From the NCBI GenBank assembly GCA_034002905.1, contig JAVEZQ010000003.1, forward strand, positions 124,001 to 188,000: a stretch of 64,000 nucleotides of DNA, given 5' to 3'. The DNA comes from UBA8914 sp034002905 (GTDB lineage Bacteria > Pseudomonadota > Alphaproteobacteria > UBA9219). Below, in pieces: positions 62,839-64,000 of the stretch (positions are counted from its first letter, which is position 1; the number at the start of each line of letters is the position of its first letter). The notes beneath the pieces were generated by a model. The model was not told the DNA's origin. It ran no database searches and saw nothing but the letters and a program-made list of their open reading frames with translations. The translations under genes were made by a program, and so were the position numbers.

Positions 62839-63471
62839 ATGACAGAAAATAAAACATCTTTACGCACCGATCACCCGCTGGCCCGCATCGCACTGGAGCG
62901 CCTTGATGAAAGACTCGGCGAGGTCAAACGGCGTTTTACCTGCCCGATGATCTGGCAAAAGGGCCAAAGCGCCAAGCCACAATCGGCCGATTTAATCCTG
63001 AGCCTTTTTTCGCTGGGGCAAAGCGGAAATCTTCTTGAAGAGCTACGGGCCGTCTATGAATCGCTTAAGCCAGAAGGGCTTTTCCTCGCAGCCTTGATAG
63101 GAGGCGAATCCCTTCAGGAACTCCGCGACAGCCTGATGCAGGCGGAGCTTGATCTACGTGGCGGTGCGGCGGCACGGATGGCCGCCCTGCCTAAACCGGA
63201 AGATATGGGCAACGCACTCACCCAGACGGGCTTCGCCCACCCTGTTGTCGATCACGAGAGCTTTACCCTTCTCTACGACAACATATTCGCACTGCTGCAG
63301 GATCTACGGACACAAGGCTGCACCTATAAGCCGAAAAACCGGACAGGGTCCTTTGCCCCGCGCAACCTCTTTGCACGCGCCAGCCTTGTCTATCACGAAC
63401 GCTTTGCAACGCCTGAGGGCAAGATCCCCGCAACCGTCGATATGATCTTTCTGCATGGGTGGCGAGAGTAA
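62839..63471 (+). CDS. NDUFAF5/BioC-like methyltransferase homologue, apparently lacking SAM motif I
   Basis: This 210 aa protein matches the C-terminal two-thirds of the NDUFAF5 (C20orf7)-type methyltransferase-fold family: LKPEGLFLAALIGGESLQEL, RDSLMQAELDLRGG, DMGNALTQTGFAHPVVDHES, DNIFALLQDLRTQG and the ending PATVDMIFLHGW. NDUFAF5 is a Complex I assembly factor acting on the NuoB-equivalent subunit. The N-terminal part is shortened: where a G-x-G SAM-binding motif should follow RRFTCPMI, the sequence goes directly to QKGQSAKPQSADLILSLFSL. So it may be non-catalytic, or the loss may be specific to this lineage. The ATG at 62839 has AGGA; the ATG at 62806 is less likely. Confidence 0.8.
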   Translation: MTENKTSLRTDHPLARIALERLDERLGEVKRRFTCPMIWQKGQSAKPQSADLILSLFSLGQSGNLLEELRAVYESLKPEGLFLAALIGGESLQELRDSLMQAELDLRGGAAARMAALPKPEDMGNALTQTGFAHPVVDHESFTLLYDNIFALLQDLRTQGCTYKPKNRTGSFAPRNLFARASLVYHERFATPEGKIPATVDMIFLHGWRE

Positions 63472-63514
63472 GACTATAAATACATTACTGTAATATTTGC
63501 CTTTCATTTCACAG

Positions 63515-64000
63515 CTACCCATCGCTTTGAACTAGCCGAAGATTCCCACTTTTCTTACCAAGAATTTTCTTAGCCTCCTTCAAATCGATTTTTGCTTTGT
63601 AGCCTTGCTCTGCTAGTATCGTTAATAACTCACCACCGCTAATAAGTGTAAGAGGCTTTCCTTTAACAAAGTCGTAAGCATCGCTACCAAAATGGGAAGT
63701 TGTAACCAAAATACCTTTCATTGCTCCTTCATTCATCATCGTGCCATACAGGTCACGAACCGCAGCCACCCCAACGACATTCGTATATCGCTTCGCTTGA
63801 ATGACTATCTTACCTCCGCGTACTGGGTCTGGGTCAAAAGCAATTGCATCAACACCTTTGTCTTTGCTCGATTGCGTAACCTTCACTTCCATACCATCGC
63901 CGCTAAAAACTTTTGAAAACGTTTCACGAACTAAATGTTCAAAATCCTGCCAATCCATAGCTGCAAGATTTGTTTCCTCATCAAGGGTATGAGCCACGTC
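63515..64000 (-). CDS. Mrr-family restriction endonuclease-like protein (partial, cut by right edge)
   Basis: At least 160 codons are visible and the frame is open to the window edge, so the N-terminus lies outside. The region DWQDFEHLVRETFSKVF begins an Mrr-type PD-(D/E)xK nuclease domain with KVTQSSKDKGVDAIAFDPDP (catalytic Asp) and GGKIVIQAKRYTNVVGVAAVRDLYG (QAK motif), then GMKGILVTTSHF-like strand and PLTLISGGELL. Mrr-type proteins cut modified or other DNA; whether this acts in defence is unknown. It converges with the NDUFAF5-like gene. Confidence 0.85.
   Translation of the reverse strand, partial: DVAHTLDEETNLAAMDWQDFEHLVRETFSKVFSGDGMEVKVTQSSKDKGVDAIAFDPDPVRGGKIVIQAKRYTNVVGVAAVRDLYGTMMNEGAMKGILVTTSHFGSDAYDFVKGKPLTLISGGELLTILAEQGYKAKIDLKEAKKILGKKSGNLRLVQSDG

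Noticed and set aside
1..64000. CRISPR arrays, transposases, phage genes or rRNA
   Set aside because: I looked for spaced direct repeats, transposase or integrase motifs and rRNA sequence and saw none. One tRNA is present.

Overview
This window is a chromosomal segment of an alphaproteobacterium of moderate GC content. The evidence is the gene order and the regulatory signals: a translation block (rpsB-tsf-pyrH-frr-uppS), a complete fourteen-gene nuo operon followed by birA-coaX-rnj, a nusA-ylxR-infB / rbfA-truB-rpsO / pnp block, a GTTC-N7-GTTC LexA box before uvrA, and a GluQ-RS-type glutamyl-Q-tRNA(Asp) synthetase. I cannot name the order; a Rhodospirillales- or Micavibrio-like lineage would fit. 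There is no plasmid, phage, transposase or CRISPR signature, so this reads as core chromosome with small accessory insertions.

Layout. 1-3.5 kb: rpsB, tsf, (terminator), pyrH, frr, uppS (cut by the left edge), all minus. 3.8-10.8 kb, minus: an unknown gene, dnaE, a membrane-fused spermidine-synthase-like protein, a HAD phosphatase and ssb. 11-13.8 kb, plus: SOS-regulated uvrA. 13.8-17.9 kb: an accessory patch with two unknown minus-strand genes, then on plus a J-less DnaJ-type zinc-finger membrane protein and a VirK/DUF535 gene that carries an apparent frameshift on an A7 run. 17.9-20.0 kb: atpH-atpA, which ends in a terminator without atpG/D/C. 20.2-38.9 kb, minus: nuoA-B-C-[solute-binding protein]-D-E-F-G-H-I-J-K-L-M-N-birA-coaX-rnj-tag, almost all joined by 1-10 nt overlaps. 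39-44.7 kb: an unknown gene, tRNA-Asp, a chemoreceptor with a C-terminal hemerythrin domain, gluQ and a GT-C-type membrane protein. 44.8-50.4 kb, plus: fhs, a possible tiny peptide, a 17-kDa-antigen-like glycine-zipper protein, queA, an unknown membrane-anchored protein and tgt. 50.4-61.4 kb, minus: pnp, two tandem GNAT paralogues, rpsO, truB, rbfA, infB, ylxR and nusA, interrupted by an opposite-strand gene with an HExxH motif. 61.5-64 kb: a small unknown protein, comF, an NDUFAF5-like protein and a partial Mrr-type endonuclease.

How the genes work together. Most of the window serves translation, RNA turnover (PNPase, RNase J), respiration (Complex I, half of F1) and DNA replication and repair (DnaE, SSB, UvrA, Tag). 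Queuosine metabolism is unusually concentrated: tRNA-Asp(GUC), gluQ, queA and tgt lie within about 11 kb. The most unusual points are the periplasmic-binding-protein gene translationally coupled inside the nuo operon, the split atp operon, the eight-CxxC membrane protein paired with a frameshifted VirK gene, a nusA leader with a promoter followed by a terminator, the putative metallopeptidase and paired acetyltransferases inserted in the nusA-pnp block, and a Complex I assembly methyltransferase homologue that appears to lack its SAM-binding motif.
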